Assembly (NCBI GenBank): GCA_021781795.1
Contig: JAJXWA010000016.1
Coordinates: forward strand, 1-53,790
Length of the DNA: 53,790 nucleotides
Reading direction: 5' to 3'
Origin: Acidobacteriota bacterium
GTDB lineage: Bacteria > Acidobacteriota > Terriglobia > Terriglobales > Acidobacteriaceae
Of the stretch, positions 17,297-26,454 are shown piece by piece. A model generated the notes under the pieces. That model did not search any database. It was not told where the DNA came from and saw only the letters and a list, made by a program, of their open reading frames with translations. Position numbers and translations under genes: made by a program. Within the stretch, counting starts at the first letter, position 1, and each line of letters starts with the position of its first letter.

Positions 17297-18391
17297 ATGC
17301 CGCTGGTGACGACAACAGAGACGGGCGTTCCCATTCAGGGGCCAAGCGCCACGCTGATTTACGACGACTGGTATCCGGCGCTGCGTATGGACGCGCTGCG
17401 GGGGGGCAAGCTGGCGACGGCGATGCTGCTGGGGATTCCGCTGGTGCTGGGACGGCGGAAGGATGGGCGCGTCTTTGCGATGCGCGACAGCTGTCCGCAC
17501 CGGGGGATTCCGCTGAGCGTGGGATGGTTTGATGGCGAGCGGGTGACGTGCCGGTATCACGGCTGGGAGTTTGAGCCGTGCAGCGGGCAGTGCGCGGTGA
17601 TTCCTTCGCTGAGCAGCCACGACCATCTGGACGCGACGCGGATTTATGCGACGGCGTATCCGTGCGAGGAGCGGGACGGACACGCGTGGGTGTTTATCCC
17701 CAGCCCAGGAAGCGGAAAGCTTGCGCTGGGTGCGCAACCCGCGGTTCCGGAGCTGCAGAAGTTTGGGCCGCGGTACCGGACGGCGTTTCTGACGGCGGAC
17801 CTGCCGTGCAATGTGGACCACGGAATTATTGGATTGATGGACCCGGCGCATGGGCCGTTTGTGCATCAGGCGTGGTGGTGGCGGACGCGCGGGAGCATTC
17901 GCGAGAAGACGAAGAAGTTCGAGCCGATTGCGGAGGGCTTCCGAATGAGCGCGCATGCGCCGAGCGGGAACTCCGCGCCGTACAAGCTGCTGGGCGTGTA
18001 TGGGCAGCCAGTGGAGACGACGATTGATTTCGTGCTGCCGAATCGGCGGACGGAGATCATTCGCTGCGGGGAAAAGTGGTTCAGCAGTTTGACGACGGTG
18101 ACGCCGGTGACGGCTTCGACGTGCCGCATTGATGTGGTGGCGGCGTGGAATGTGTTCTATCGCGTGCCGTTTGTGCTGCCGATTGCGAAGTTTTTTGGCG
18201 CGAAGTTTGTGCGGCAGGACCAGGTGACGATGATCCAGCAGGCGGAGGGGTTGAAGCACAATCCGAGCCTGATGCTGATTGACGACGCGGACAAGCCGGC
18301 GAAATGGTACTTCGCGCTGAAGCAGGCGCGGCTGGATGGAACGGGCAAGCATCCGATGGATGGGCCGGTGGAGCTGCACTGGCGCAGTTGA
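17297..18391 (+). CDS. Rieske non-heme iron oxygenase
   Basis: A 364-residue oxygenase alpha-subunit-like protein. The [2Fe-2S] Rieske centre is complete: Cys66-x-His68 and Cys85-xx-His88 in SCPHRG and CRYHGW. The mononuclear iron site is D182-xx-H185-xxxx-H190 in GLMDPAHGPFVH, the pattern of the pheophorbide-a-oxygenase/Tic55-like branch. Members use electrons from a reductase to hydroxylate or demethylate ring compounds; the substrate is unknown here. It starts 60 bases after the DinB gene. The proximity to hpnI raises the possibility of a lipid or sterol-like substrate, which is speculation. No reductase or ferredoxin gene is adjacent. Confidence 0.88.
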   Translation: MPLVTTTETGVPIQGPSATLIYDDWYPALRMDALRGGKLATAMLLGIPLVLGRRKDGRVFAMRDSCPHRGIPLSVGWFDGERVTCRYHGWEFEPCSGQCAVIPSLSSHDHLDATRIYATAYPCEERDGHAWVFIPSPGSGKLALGAQPAVPELQKFGPRYRTAFLTADLPCNVDHGIIGLMDPAHGPFVHQAWWWRTRGSIREKTKKFEPIAEGFRMSAHAPSGNSAPYKLLGVYGQPVETTIDFVLPNRRTEIIRCGEKWFSSLTTVTPVTASTCRIDVVAAWNVFYRVPFVLPIAKFFGAKFVRQDQVTMIQQAEGLKHNPSLMLIDDADKPAKWYFALKQARLDGTGKHPMDGPVELHWRS

Positions 18392-18509
18392 TCACCTGCG
18401 GTGGGGCTGAGGCTCGCTAACCGCTCGCAGAAGAGCAGAGGCTTGCGCGTTTGCGAGGAAGTAGCGCGCTGCCGCGCGGCATTCCATGCAGCGGCTCTCC
18501 CGGGATCAT

Positions 18510-20498
18510 TCAGATGCGAGCGAGGGTGAGAACGGTGATGTCGTCGTCCTGGCCGAACTGTTGAGCGGACTGGGCGATGGATTCGGCGGGTTGTGTGACG
18601 ATGGCCTGTGTGCGCTCGAAGCCGAAGAGCTCTCCCGTCCTGCTGCGGGCTTCGGGCACGCCGTCTGTGAGCAGAGTGAGCTGGTCCTTTGCGGCAAGTT
18701 GGACCTTGGACTCGGGGTAGCTGGCGGTTGCGTCGAGGCCCAGCGGCAGCCCGTTTTCGACGTGCAGTTCTTTTCCGTTGACATAGGGCGAAAGGTGCCC
18801 GGCATTGGCGGCGGTGAGCGTGCCGTCAGGGTCGACGCGGAGGACGAGGCAGGTGGTGAAGCCGCCGTTGCCACGGCCCATCATGCGGTGATTCATGGCG
18901 GAGAGGATTGCGCCGGGCTGCTGGGTGAAGTGGGCGAGGGTACGCACCGTGCCCACCAGCAAGCTGACGGTCATGGCCGCGGGCATCCCCTTGCCGCTCA
19001 CGTCGCCGATCACAACTAGAACAGCGCCGTTCTCGACAGGCAGGATCTGGAAGAAGTCGCCACCGACCTGGCCCGCGGGTTTGTAGACGGCATCCAGGGT
19101 CAAGCCGGGAATCGTGGGGATGGCTTCCGGGATGAGAACCTGTTGGACGATGCGGGCGGCTTCCAGCTCGCGCAGATGCGCGTCTTCGTTGCGGCTGGTG
19201 CGCGTGAAGCGGAGCACAAAGATGGCGAGCATGCCAACCAGAAAGAGCAAATCGCATACATTGGCAACAGAAAATGGAAACGGGGAGTTCGAGAGAGTGT
19301 GGAACCGGGCGTAGGATTCTTGCCGCCAGCCAAGAATGAAATATCCGAACCAGAGGAGCGAGTCGGTCAGCGATGCTAGTTGCTGCAACAGAACAGGCGC
19401 CAACAGGAGCCTAGCATCGAAGCGCCCCTTTACGGCCTGCCCGAAAAGCAGCGATAGTATCCAGACAGTGAGAGGGATGCCGAGAACTGTCATGGTCGCA
19501 TTCCACTGCGCGATCGAGATTGCGGGAGAGTATCGCAAGCCCATCGCTTTCAAAACCATTGCGAAACTCAGCAGCAAGCCGGCCGAAATAGAGCCGATTG
19601 CCAGCCAGAAGAGCCAACCTCGTTTCCCTTTGAGGAGCCGGAAGAAGAACGCCAACTGCGCGAAGCCGAGGCCCGACTGGAGGAGAATCCCGAAAACGCC
19701 AGAGACTCTTACGTCGATGTGCCCCCGAGAATAGAATGCGGAGGCAAGATACAATCCAGCGGCAAGAGTCACGACGATAGAGAACCATAGATACTCCGTT
19801 TCAGTGGGGCGCAGAGCAAAGAATCCCAACGCGGCCAACCCGGCTAAGATTTCGAGGATCGCCACAAAAACATTACTCGCCTGATTTAAGGACTGCGTGT
19901 TACGGCTCGTGCTGATCGAGTTCTGAATGAGCGCCGATTCGCCGATGCGAACGCCTTTGTAGATTCCGCCGCCCAGCAGCGACTCCCACCCGGGCCAGTG
20001 CCAGACGCGGATAGCGATGACGAGGGTGCGCGCGTGGGCTGACGAAGGCGAAGCAAGACGATATGCGGCGGGGGGCACGAACTGCGTAATTGGATAGGTA
20101 TGGGGAGGCATGCCGCCGAAGCCTCCGATGAGCCTTCCGTCCGCAAAGACCTGATAACTGGTTATGACCTGGGGAATGCTCAGTGACAAGTCGTCCTCAC
20201 CCTCAGGGATGAGCAGTTTTGCACGATACCAGGCAAATCCGCTGAGCTTCGGGTAGCCCTGTTCATTCCAGCTTCTGTCGGCGCGAATGAGCGGCCAATT
20301 CGAGTCGTCAAAGCCGGGGCTGGCCCATTGGGGATTGTCTCCTGGATGGAAACGCCAAAGGCCGTCGAGCGAGGCGACCGGCTCGCGCCCCGTCTCCAGG
20401 CTGAAGGTCTGTGCGTGAAGCTGAAGAGCCGCGGCGAACAACAGCAAGGCCAGGGTGAGGAGTCCAGACAACGCAGGCCGCGCAAGACTAGACCGCAT
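18510..20498 (-). CDS. 7TM sensor SpoIIE-type phosphatase (array member 4)
   Basis: A 662-residue membrane-bound PP2C-like phosphatase of the RsbU/SpoIIE class. In order: signal peptide (RPALSGLLTLALLLFAAALQ), a periplasmic beta-sandwich resembling the sugar-binding N-domain of GH2 enzymes (LDGLWRFHPGDNPQWASPGF), seven transmembrane helices, a short coiled linker ending EAARIVQQVLIPE, and the phosphatase domain with GGDFFQI, IGDVSGKGMPAAM, ANAGHLSPY, LTLLTDG and DDITVLTLA. All metal-binding aspartates are present. The start at 20498 follows a strong AGGAGG and overlaps the previous gene by 11 bases; the frame continues upstream, but that part belongs to the preceding gene's coding region. It is the last gene of the four-gene array. 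Confidence 0.88.
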   Translation of the reverse strand: MRSSLARPALSGLLTLALLLFAAALQLHAQTFSLETGREPVASLDGLWRFHPGDNPQWASPGFDDSNWPLIRADRSWNEQGYPKLSGFAWYRAKLLIPEGEDDLSLSIPQVITSYQVFADGRLIGGFGGMPPHTYPITQFVPPAAYRLASPSSAHARTLVIAIRVWHWPGWESLLGGGIYKGVRIGESALIQNSISTSRNTQSLNQASNVFVAILEILAGLAALGFFALRPTETEYLWFSIVVTLAAGLYLASAFYSRGHIDVRVSGVFGILLQSGLGFAQLAFFFRLLKGKRGWLFWLAIGSISAGLLLSFAMVLKAMGLRYSPAISIAQWNATMTVLGIPLTVWILSLLFGQAVKGRFDARLLLAPVLLQQLASLTDSLLWFGYFILGWRQESYARFHTLSNSPFPFSVANVCDLLFLVGMLAIFVLRFTRTSRNEDAHLRELEAARIVQQVLIPEAIPTIPGLTLDAVYKPAGQVGGDFFQILPVENGAVLVVIGDVSGKGMPAAMTVSLLVGTVRTLAHFTQQPGAILSAMNHRMMGRGNGGFTTCLVLRVDPDGTLTAANAGHLSPYVNGKELHVENGLPLGLDATASYPESKVQLAAKDQLTLLTDGVPEARSRTGELFGFERTQAIVTQPAESIAQSAQQFGQDDDITVLTLARI

Positions 20499-22476
20499 GA
20501 ATTGCCTCCTGTGTGCGTGCGACTGTGAGAACGGTGATGTCGTCCTCCTGGCCGAACCGTTGAGCGGACTGGGCGATGGATTCGGCGGGTTGGGTGGCGA
20601 TGGCCTGGGCGCGGTCGAAGCCGAACAACTCGCCGGTCTTGTTGCGGGCTTCCACAACGCCATCGGAGACGAATGTGAGTTGCTCCCCGATTTCCAGTCG
20701 ATCGCTCCATTCGGTGCAGACGAGTTGATTCACCACGCCGATGGGCAGGCCGGCATCGAGGGCGAGTTCCTTTCCGTTGCGGTACGGAGGAGGATGCCCG
20801 GCGTTGGCGAGGGTGATGTTGCCGCGGGGAGAGATGAGGGCGGCGCAGCATGTTACGAAACCTGTGATCTGTCCGTGGAGCACGCGGTTGAGATAGGCGA
20901 TCACCTCGGCTGGCTTTGTGACCGTGCTGCCGCGCAGCGCTCCTACGATAGCGCTGACGGTCATGGCGGCTTTGAGCCCCTTGCCGCTGACGTCGCCGAC
21001 GACAATGAGCAGTGAGCCGTCGCTTGCAGGATGTACGTGGAAGAAGTCTCCGCCAACTTCGCTGGCGGGCAGGTAGACGCTTTCGACTGCAAAGCCCGGC
21101 GTCTTCTGCGCCGCCGCCGGAACCAGCAGCGACTGCACGCTGCGAGCGGCCTCAAGCTCGGTGATCATGCGCTGCTCCTCACGCTGCGAGCGCAGGAAGC
21201 GGATGCTGAGGATGGCCAGCATGGCGATGAGGAAGAGAGCCTCGACGACGTCGTCCGCCGCAACGGGGAATGGACGTGTGAAAAGATTGAGTTGCTCAAA
21301 GTCAACCGATAACCATCCAAGCCGAAAAGCGGCCGCCAGTGCCGACTCTAGCAGAGTCAGCGCTGCGGAGATTAGCACCGGTGCCAGCAGGAGCCTCGCG
21401 TCGGCCAGACCTTCCCTAGCCCGGCGTAGCAACAGATCAAACACCCATAGAGAGAGCACTAGATAGCAAACCGCCTGGGCCATCACGGCGACGCCCACGC
21501 TGGGCCAGAACCCGAAGAGCAGGGTCAAGTAAATGACACCAGTAGCGACGACTGATCCGATCGCAAGGGAGAAAAGCACGGACCTGCGGCCGCGCAGCAG
21601 CGTTTGCAGGAACAGGATGTAGCTCAAACCGGAAATCAGTTCGAGTGTTTGAGACGCAGTGTCCCTGCCGAGGAGAGAAACCGGGTGGAGATAGTCATAG
21701 ATCGCTGCGCCAAAGATCATGGCATCGGCGAACTGATTGACGGCGAACCAGAAGTATTCTGTCTCCCTGCGCCGGACCAGAAACAACACCATGGCCATGA
21801 CTCCGGCGATACAGCAGAGAATCCCAATCGAGTAGTCGCCGCCGCGGCTGAGCCGGCGCGAGTCATTGAGGAGTTGGAAGTGAGCATCGATCAAGGCGGA
21901 TTTCCCGGCCTGAGAGCCGCCTTCCGTCGGTCCCCCATCGATGTACCTGGACCACCCCGCCCAATGCCATACGCGGAGAGCGACGGTCACTTCCCTTGAT
22001 TTTGAAGACCCCGCAAGGTTCAAGCGATATTCGGCGGGCACTGAAACGCGCACCGCAGTAATAACAAAGCGCTCGTCAGGGGATGGCATCCGCCCGAAGC
22101 TCCCCGCTTGCTTGCCGTCTACGAAGAGCTGGTAGCTGGTCATGATCGGCGGCAACAAAAGGGAGACATCGTCGAGTCCTGCCGGGGCGGTTACGCGAAA
22201 GCGGTACCAGGCGTAGCCGCTCAAACCTTTGTAGCCTTGTTTGACCCAGTCCTGGTCGGAACGCAGCAGCGGCCATTGCGAGTCATCGAAGTTAGGGTCG
22301 GCCCAGGCAGGATTGTCGCCCGTGTGGAAGCGCCACAGGCCGTCGAGTGAGGCGACTGGCTCGCGGCCCGTTTCCAAGCTGAAAGTCTGGGCGTGAAGCT
22401 GAAGAGCCGCGGCAAACAACAGCAAGGCCAGGCTGAGGAGTCCATACAACGCAGGCCGCGCAATGCTAGACCGCAT
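20488..22476 (-). CDS. 7TM sensor SpoIIE-type phosphatase (array member 3)
   Basis: A 662-residue paralogue of the next gene with the same layout: signal peptide, periplasmic GH2-like beta-sandwich (SLDGLWRFHTGDNPAWAD), seven helices, linker EAARSVQSLLVPA and a complete phosphatase domain (GGDFFHV, VGDVSGKGLKAAM, ANAGHPPPY, LTFVSDGVVEAR, DDITVLTVA). Its first 55 residues are almost identical to those of the gene at 18510-20498, while the rest of the sensor part is clearly diverged. Its end (TQEAIHAV) is identical to the end of the upstream paralogue. The start is decided by AGGAGG at 22483-22488. It overlaps its downstream neighbour by 11 bases. Confidence 0.88.
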   Translation of the reverse strand: MRSSIARPALYGLLSLALLLFAAALQLHAQTFSLETGREPVASLDGLWRFHTGDNPAWADPNFDDSQWPLLRSDQDWVKQGYKGLSGYAWYRFRVTAPAGLDDVSLLLPPIMTSYQLFVDGKQAGSFGRMPSPDERFVITAVRVSVPAEYRLNLAGSSKSREVTVALRVWHWAGWSRYIDGGPTEGGSQAGKSALIDAHFQLLNDSRRLSRGGDYSIGILCCIAGVMAMVLFLVRRRETEYFWFAVNQFADAMIFGAAIYDYLHPVSLLGRDTASQTLELISGLSYILFLQTLLRGRRSVLFSLAIGSVVATGVIYLTLLFGFWPSVGVAVMAQAVCYLVLSLWVFDLLLRRAREGLADARLLLAPVLISAALTLLESALAAAFRLGWLSVDFEQLNLFTRPFPVAADDVVEALFLIAMLAILSIRFLRSQREEQRMITELEAARSVQSLLVPAAAQKTPGFAVESVYLPASEVGGDFFHVHPASDGSLLIVVGDVSGKGLKAAMTVSAIVGALRGSTVTKPAEVIAYLNRVLHGQITGFVTCCAALISPRGNITLANAGHPPPYRNGKELALDAGLPIGVVNQLVCTEWSDRLEIGEQLTFVSDGVVEARNKTGELFGFDRAQAIATQPAESIAQSAQRFGQEDDITVLTVARTQEAIHAV
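20505..20510 (-). promoter_or_regulatory. Ribosome-binding site inside the upstream coding region
   Basis: AGGAGG lies six bases before the ATG at 20498 and inside the last codons of the upstream phosphatase gene. It fixes the start of that gene and implies coupled translation. Confidence 0.75.
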
Positions 22477-24364
22477 GAATTGCCTCCTGTGTGCGCGCCA
22501 CGGTGAGCACCGTGATGTCGTCTTCCTGGCCCCAGTTTTGCGCGGCCTGCGCGATGGCCTCCGCCGTGCGACTGGCGAGGGCGGCGGTTCGCTCAAAGCC
22601 GAAGAGTTCGTCCGAATGACTGCGTGCCTCGACCACTCCGTCGGAGAGGAGAGTGAGTGTTTCACCCGGGGCGAGCCGAAGCGTGGTTTCGGTGTATTGC
22701 GCAGCGGCTGTCACTCCGAGAGGCAGACTCGAAGAGATTTCAATTTCGCGGTTGTTGCAGTATGGCGGCAGGTGTCCCGCGTTTGCGAGGGTGACCTCGC
22801 CTGCGGCGGTCAAGTCCGCGCAGAGGCAGGTGGCGAAACCGCCGACTCGACTTTCGTGCAGGACCCGATTGAGTTGGGCAAGCAGGACAGCAGGCGAATC
22901 AGAATCTCGTGCTGCGGCCGCGCCTAGCAAAAGCGTCGCGCTCATGGCGGCGGCCGCGCCCTTGCCACTGACGTCGCCCACCAGAACGCGTTGCCGCCCG
23001 CCCGGCAGCACCCGGCACAGATAAAAATCGCCGCCCACCTCGCGCATGGGGTGAAACGCGACTTCGATCTGCAACCCAGGAGCCGTGTCAATCTTCGCCG
23101 GCGCCAGCATCCGCTGAATTTCGCTCGCCGCCTGCATCTCGCCGGCCAGCAGCGCGCGCTCCTCCATCACCCGCCTCTGATCGCGGAATAACAATACAAG
23201 TAAGCCAATCAGCACGCAGGCCGTGAGAAATGCCCACGCTTCCAGAAGGCCACGTTGCCAGTAGGCGAAAAGGTTTGGCAGCCCCAGTCGCGGATCGGAG
23301 GTGATTTGCAGGGCATACCAGACAACCTCGTGTGCACCGTAAAGCAAGCACAAAGCTGCCATCGGGCGCATACGGCTTGAGATGTTCCTGTAGGGCCAGA
23401 AGGCGACGAGAGGCGCTGTCGAAATCGTCATCGATATAATCAAAAGCAGCATCCCCATGGTCAATGTGTTCAGCGACCCCATGATCCAAACCGACATTTG
23501 GGGCGGAAGCACCAGGGCGAATTCCTGGATCAGCAAGCCCGCCGCTCCAACTGCAACCGCAATCCGATAGAGCCGCGGGATGCGGCGTCGCGCCAGCGTG
23601 AAGAAAAACAGGACGATGACGAACGTATAGGCAAGAGCTACCGCATCCTCAATTCCGGTGGAGAGGGCCCATGGGATATTCATGAGCGCCGAAGCGCAGT
23701 ACTCCAGGATCCCCTGAGTAGCCTCACTGGCGCATAAGATGCTCAGGTACAGCAGTTCCCGGCGGCTTCGGTCGTAGTAGAACAAGCTCAGGAGGATAAG
23801 CCCGACCACGCCGATCAGTGGATACCAAGCGTCAACGCGCAGCTCACTCCCGCTCTGAGCCAGAACAAAGACAGCGCGCCGTCCCACCAACGCCTCCTCA
23901 TCGCCGGCATGAATATCCAGAGGGGTCATGGTCCAGATAACATCCCGGTAGGTCATTCGCACGGCGATGGTGTGCGGCTGGGTTTGAAGCGCCGCGAGCG
24001 GCAGAGGATATTGCCGGATTGTGTTCATGCTGAAAAAGCCGGTTCGTATATTGCCCGCGCCGCCTGTTGGCACTCCGTTCACAAAGAGCTGGTAAGCGCC
24101 ATTCAGGCTGATTTGTATGGCTGGATGCGCCGTGCCGCGCAGCGAGCTCAAATCCGCATGGCAGCGGACCCACAGATGCGGCTCTTCCAGGGGTAACTTC
24201 CATTTCGTGGAGGCTTGCCAGCCGCTTTCATCGAGAGCTGTTGCGGACCATCCTGGATTGTCGCCCGCACGCCAGACGCACTGCGGAGGAGAAATCGTAA
24301 CAATGCTCTGCGCGAAGGCAGTGAGCGGACAGAGCAACAAGAAAAGCAGTACCCGCTTAGTCAT
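22466..24364 (-). CDS. 7TM sensor SpoIIE-type phosphatase (array member 2)
   Basis: A 632-residue member with a different periplasmic part. It has a signal peptide (RVLLFLLLCPLTAFAQ), an exported beta-rich domain of about 170 residues (WRAGDNPGWSATALDESGW, then GAYQLFVNGVPTGGAG), seven transmembrane helices, the linker EIQRMLAPAK and a complete phosphatase domain: GGDFYLC, VGDVSGKGAAAAM, ANAGHLPPY, LTLLSDGVVEAR and EDDITVLTVA. Its ATG overlaps the upstream gene's stop in ATGACTAA (8 bases). Its substrate is presumably a phosphorylated anti-sigma-factor antagonist (STAS protein), as for RsbU, but no such gene is nearby. Confidence 0.88.
   Translation of the reverse strand: MTKRVLLFLLLCPLTAFAQSIVTISPPQCVWRAGDNPGWSATALDESGWQASTKWKLPLEEPHLWVRCHADLSSLRGTAHPAIQISLNGAYQLFVNGVPTGGAGNIRTGFFSMNTIRQYPLPLAALQTQPHTIAVRMTYRDVIWTMTPLDIHAGDEEALVGRRAVFVLAQSGSELRVDAWYPLIGVVGLILLSLFYYDRSRRELLYLSILCASEATQGILEYCASALMNIPWALSTGIEDAVALAYTFVIVLFFFTLARRRIPRLYRIAVAVGAAGLLIQEFALVLPPQMSVWIMGSLNTLTMGMLLLIISMTISTAPLVAFWPYRNISSRMRPMAALCLLYGAHEVVWYALQITSDPRLGLPNLFAYWQRGLLEAWAFLTACVLIGLLVLLFRDQRRVMEERALLAGEMQAASEIQRMLAPAKIDTAPGLQIEVAFHPMREVGGDFYLCRVLPGGRQRVLVGDVSGKGAAAAMSATLLLGAAAARDSDSPAVLLAQLNRVLHESRVGGFATCLCADLTAAGEVTLANAGHLPPYCNNREIEISSSLPLGVTAAAQYTETTLRLAPGETLTLLSDGVVEARSHSDELFGFERTAALASRTAEAIAQAAQNWGQEDDITVLTVARTQEAIHAV
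22483..22488 (-). promoter_or_regulatory. Ribosome-binding site inside the upstream coding region
   Basis: A second identical AGGAGG, six bases before the ATG at 22476 and within the final codons of the gene at 22466-24364. The sequence from this site to the start codon is identical to the one at 20496-20510. Confidence 0.75.
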
Positions 24365-25733
24365 AGGCCACTCCTACGGGAGCGAAGGTTAGACTCAGCA
24401 CGGTGATGTCGTCTTCCTGGCCCCAGTTTTGTGCAGCTTGAGCAATGTAGGCGGCAGGTTGCGTGATGAACTCAACCATGCGGTCAAAACCAAGCAGTTC
24501 GCCTCTGGCATTGCGAGCTTCAACTACGCCGTCAGAGACGAACGTAAGCCGGTCGCTGTCGCACGTCTGAAATGTGAACTCGCAGTAGGAGGTCTCTGCA
24601 ACCAGGCCAAGCGGCAGATTGTTTTCACAGGCCAGGGGCACTCCATTGAGGTAGGGGGGAATGTGCCCGGCATTGGCGGCGGCACATGTGCCGTCCGGAT
24701 GGGCATGCAGCACGAGGCAGGTCGTAAAGCCTCCATGGTTCCGGCCGAGGATGCGGCGGTTGAGTCCGGCCAGAAGCTGCGCGGGGCTGCTGGTGGTTTC
24801 GGCGAGCGCGTTGAAGGCTCCCACCAGCAGCGAGACCATCATGGCAGCGGGCATGCCTTTGCCGCTTACGTCTCCAACGGCGATCAGCACGGTGCCATCC
24901 GGACGGGGAAGAATCTGGAAAAAGTCCCCGCCTACTTCTCCGAAGGGCCTGTAGACTGAGTCAATCTGGAAGCCGGGAATGACCGGCGTTTGCTCTGGAA
25001 TCAGGACGTGCTGGATGGCGCGGCTGGCCGCCAGCTCAGCCGCCATGCGCATCTTCTCGCGACGATCGCGGATCAGGTCACGCACGAAGACGGCCAGGAT
25101 CACCGACCCCAGCAGGATCACGACGAGGACAGGGTAGGGCCAGATCCAGCCATACAGTTTGATGGCCCCTCCGATGCCGGTCAGGTGTTGGAAGCTGGTG
25201 GACAGCGGCATACGCACCAGGAAGTAGCCGAGGAAGACCCATGCGATCGTTCTGTTGGTGGATTTTCCCTGGCGGAAACCCTGGATGACCAGAATCAACA
25301 GAGCAAGGTCTGAGAAAACGATGGGCCACTCCCGCACGAAGGCCATCGCGGGAAACCAGCCTGCAATCCCGGCAAATAAATAGATGGGCCAGAAATACCG
25401 TGTCCACCGTCGATTCTGGATTCGCATCGCCTCGGCCGCGATCTCGACCAGCACGACGACGGTGATGCTTCTCACGGTCCAAGCGGAACCGCGAATTCCG
25501 AAATAGGGTGAAAAATTGTCCACGGCAACAAGGGCAATAAAGAGGCCCATGTTACGAAAAATGCGAAAATCGGGGGCCGCGCGCCACAAAGCGAGATAAG
25601 CCGTCGCCAGGCAGCAGAGCACGACTGCAAGGAGCAGATTCGGCGTGTGTTGCAACTGCTCGGCGAGCGGCATGGGCTGGAGCAGACGCTGCAGTAGGGG
25701 CGTGGATGCGTCCAGCAAAAGTGCTGCGGTCAT
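24357..25733 (-). CDS. Membrane SpoIIE-type phosphatase (array member 1)
   Basis: A 458-residue first gene of the array. It lacks a signal peptide and periplasmic domain. Residues about 25-235 are seven or eight membrane helices (NLLLAVVLCCLATAYLALW through VLVVILLGSVILAVFV). Then come a linker (AASRAIQHVLIPEQTPVIPGF) and an intact phosphatase domain (GGDFFQILP, VGDVSGKGMPAAM, ANAGHIPPY, LTFVSDGVVEAR, EDDITVLSL). The frame is open to 25865, but the 44 extra residues are Arg-rich and unlike a membrane protein N-terminus, so ATG 25733 is preferred. A 240-base gap with no clear promoter separates it from the small acidic-protein gene upstream. Confidence 0.85.
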   Translation of the reverse strand: MTAALLLDASTPLLQRLLQPMPLAEQLQHTPNLLLAVVLCCLATAYLALWRAAPDFRIFRNMGLFIALVAVDNFSPYFGIRGSAWTVRSITVVVLVEIAAEAMRIQNRRWTRYFWPIYLFAGIAGWFPAMAFVREWPIVFSDLALLILVIQGFRQGKSTNRTIAWVFLGYFLVRMPLSTSFQHLTGIGGAIKLYGWIWPYPVLVVILLGSVILAVFVRDLIRDRREKMRMAAELAASRAIQHVLIPEQTPVIPGFQIDSVYRPFGEVGGDFFQILPRPDGTVLIAVGDVSGKGMPAAMMVSLLVGAFNALAETTSSPAQLLAGLNRRILGRNHGGFTTCLVLHAHPDGTCAAANAGHIPPYLNGVPLACENNLPLGLVAETSYCEFTFQTCDSDRLTFVSDGVVEARNARGELLGFDRMVEFITQPAAYIAQAAQNWGQEDDITVLSLTFAPVGVAYD

Positions 25734-25973
25734 TGGCGAGCCATCCTTCTCAGCGCGGGCACGAGCGCCTTTCCGCGTGCTGCGGCGTGGAGACTTTGCG
25801 CGACGATCTAACCCATGGATTGGCAAGGATCGAGAGGGGAGGTTGCCCAATCCGTATTGCCGCACCCATAGTAACGGTGGAAGCGCGCGAGAGCACAGAG
25901 AATTGTGCGAAGGCGGACCGGGATGGATTCAGCGATACAGCCAGAGAAGCTGTGCCGGGATGCTATGGGGGTG

Positions 25974-26300
25974 CTAGGAAGACGCCGATTCGTCGTTGCT
26001 GTTGCTCTGTTCGTCGTCGCCTTCGACGGCGATGCGAAGGGAGCGAAGGAAGTTGACGTCGCTGTGGGTGAAGGGGCCGGAGTCAGGCGAGGCGTCGCCG
26101 GACTGCTCGGCGGCCGCTTCTTCTTCAGAGACTTCGTTGAGGCCGATGGTGGCTTCGAGCATCAACAGGACATCGAAGCCGTAGTTGCGGATGTCCTGGA
26201 CAACACCGGCAATCTGCTCGCTCTCTATGACGGACTCGTGGATGGCCTCACCGAGCTGTTGGATGAGTTCGCGCAGGCGGGCGTCGCGGCGGGATGCCAA
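25974..26300 (-). CDS. Small acidic hypothetical protein
   Basis: A 108-residue protein, unrecognised. The N-terminal two thirds are helical (RLRELIQQLGEAIHESVIES, then VQDIRNYGFDVLLMLEATIG). The C-terminal third is acidic and Ser-rich, probably disordered. There is no membrane segment. The start appears to be TTG at 26300, supported by GGAGGT at 26306-26311, five bases upstream. It lies on the same strand 240 bases before the phosphatase array and diverges from the gene at 26455. Confidence 0.6.
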   Translation of the reverse strand: MASRRDARLRELIQQLGEAIHESVIESEQIAGVVQDIRNYGFDVLLMLEATIGLNEVSEEEAAAEQSGDASPDSGPFTHSDVNFLRSLRIAVEGDDEQSNSNDESASS

Positions 26301-26454
26301 GGGTTACCTCCGGTGTGGCCCCGGCGCGAGGAATAGACGCGGGAGCGCGAGAGTTCTCATTACATTACTGCGATCGGGTGCCGGGGGCAACAGGAGCAGC
26401 GGTTCATTCTGCGCGGAGCGGGACCCGGCGGGCCGCTGCTACCATCATATCGAA

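Noticed and set aside
18455..18480. Intrinsic terminator between the Rieske and phosphatase genes
   Set aside because: There is a short GCGCG/CGCGC hairpin, but it has no T-run and such pairs are common by chance at this GC content.
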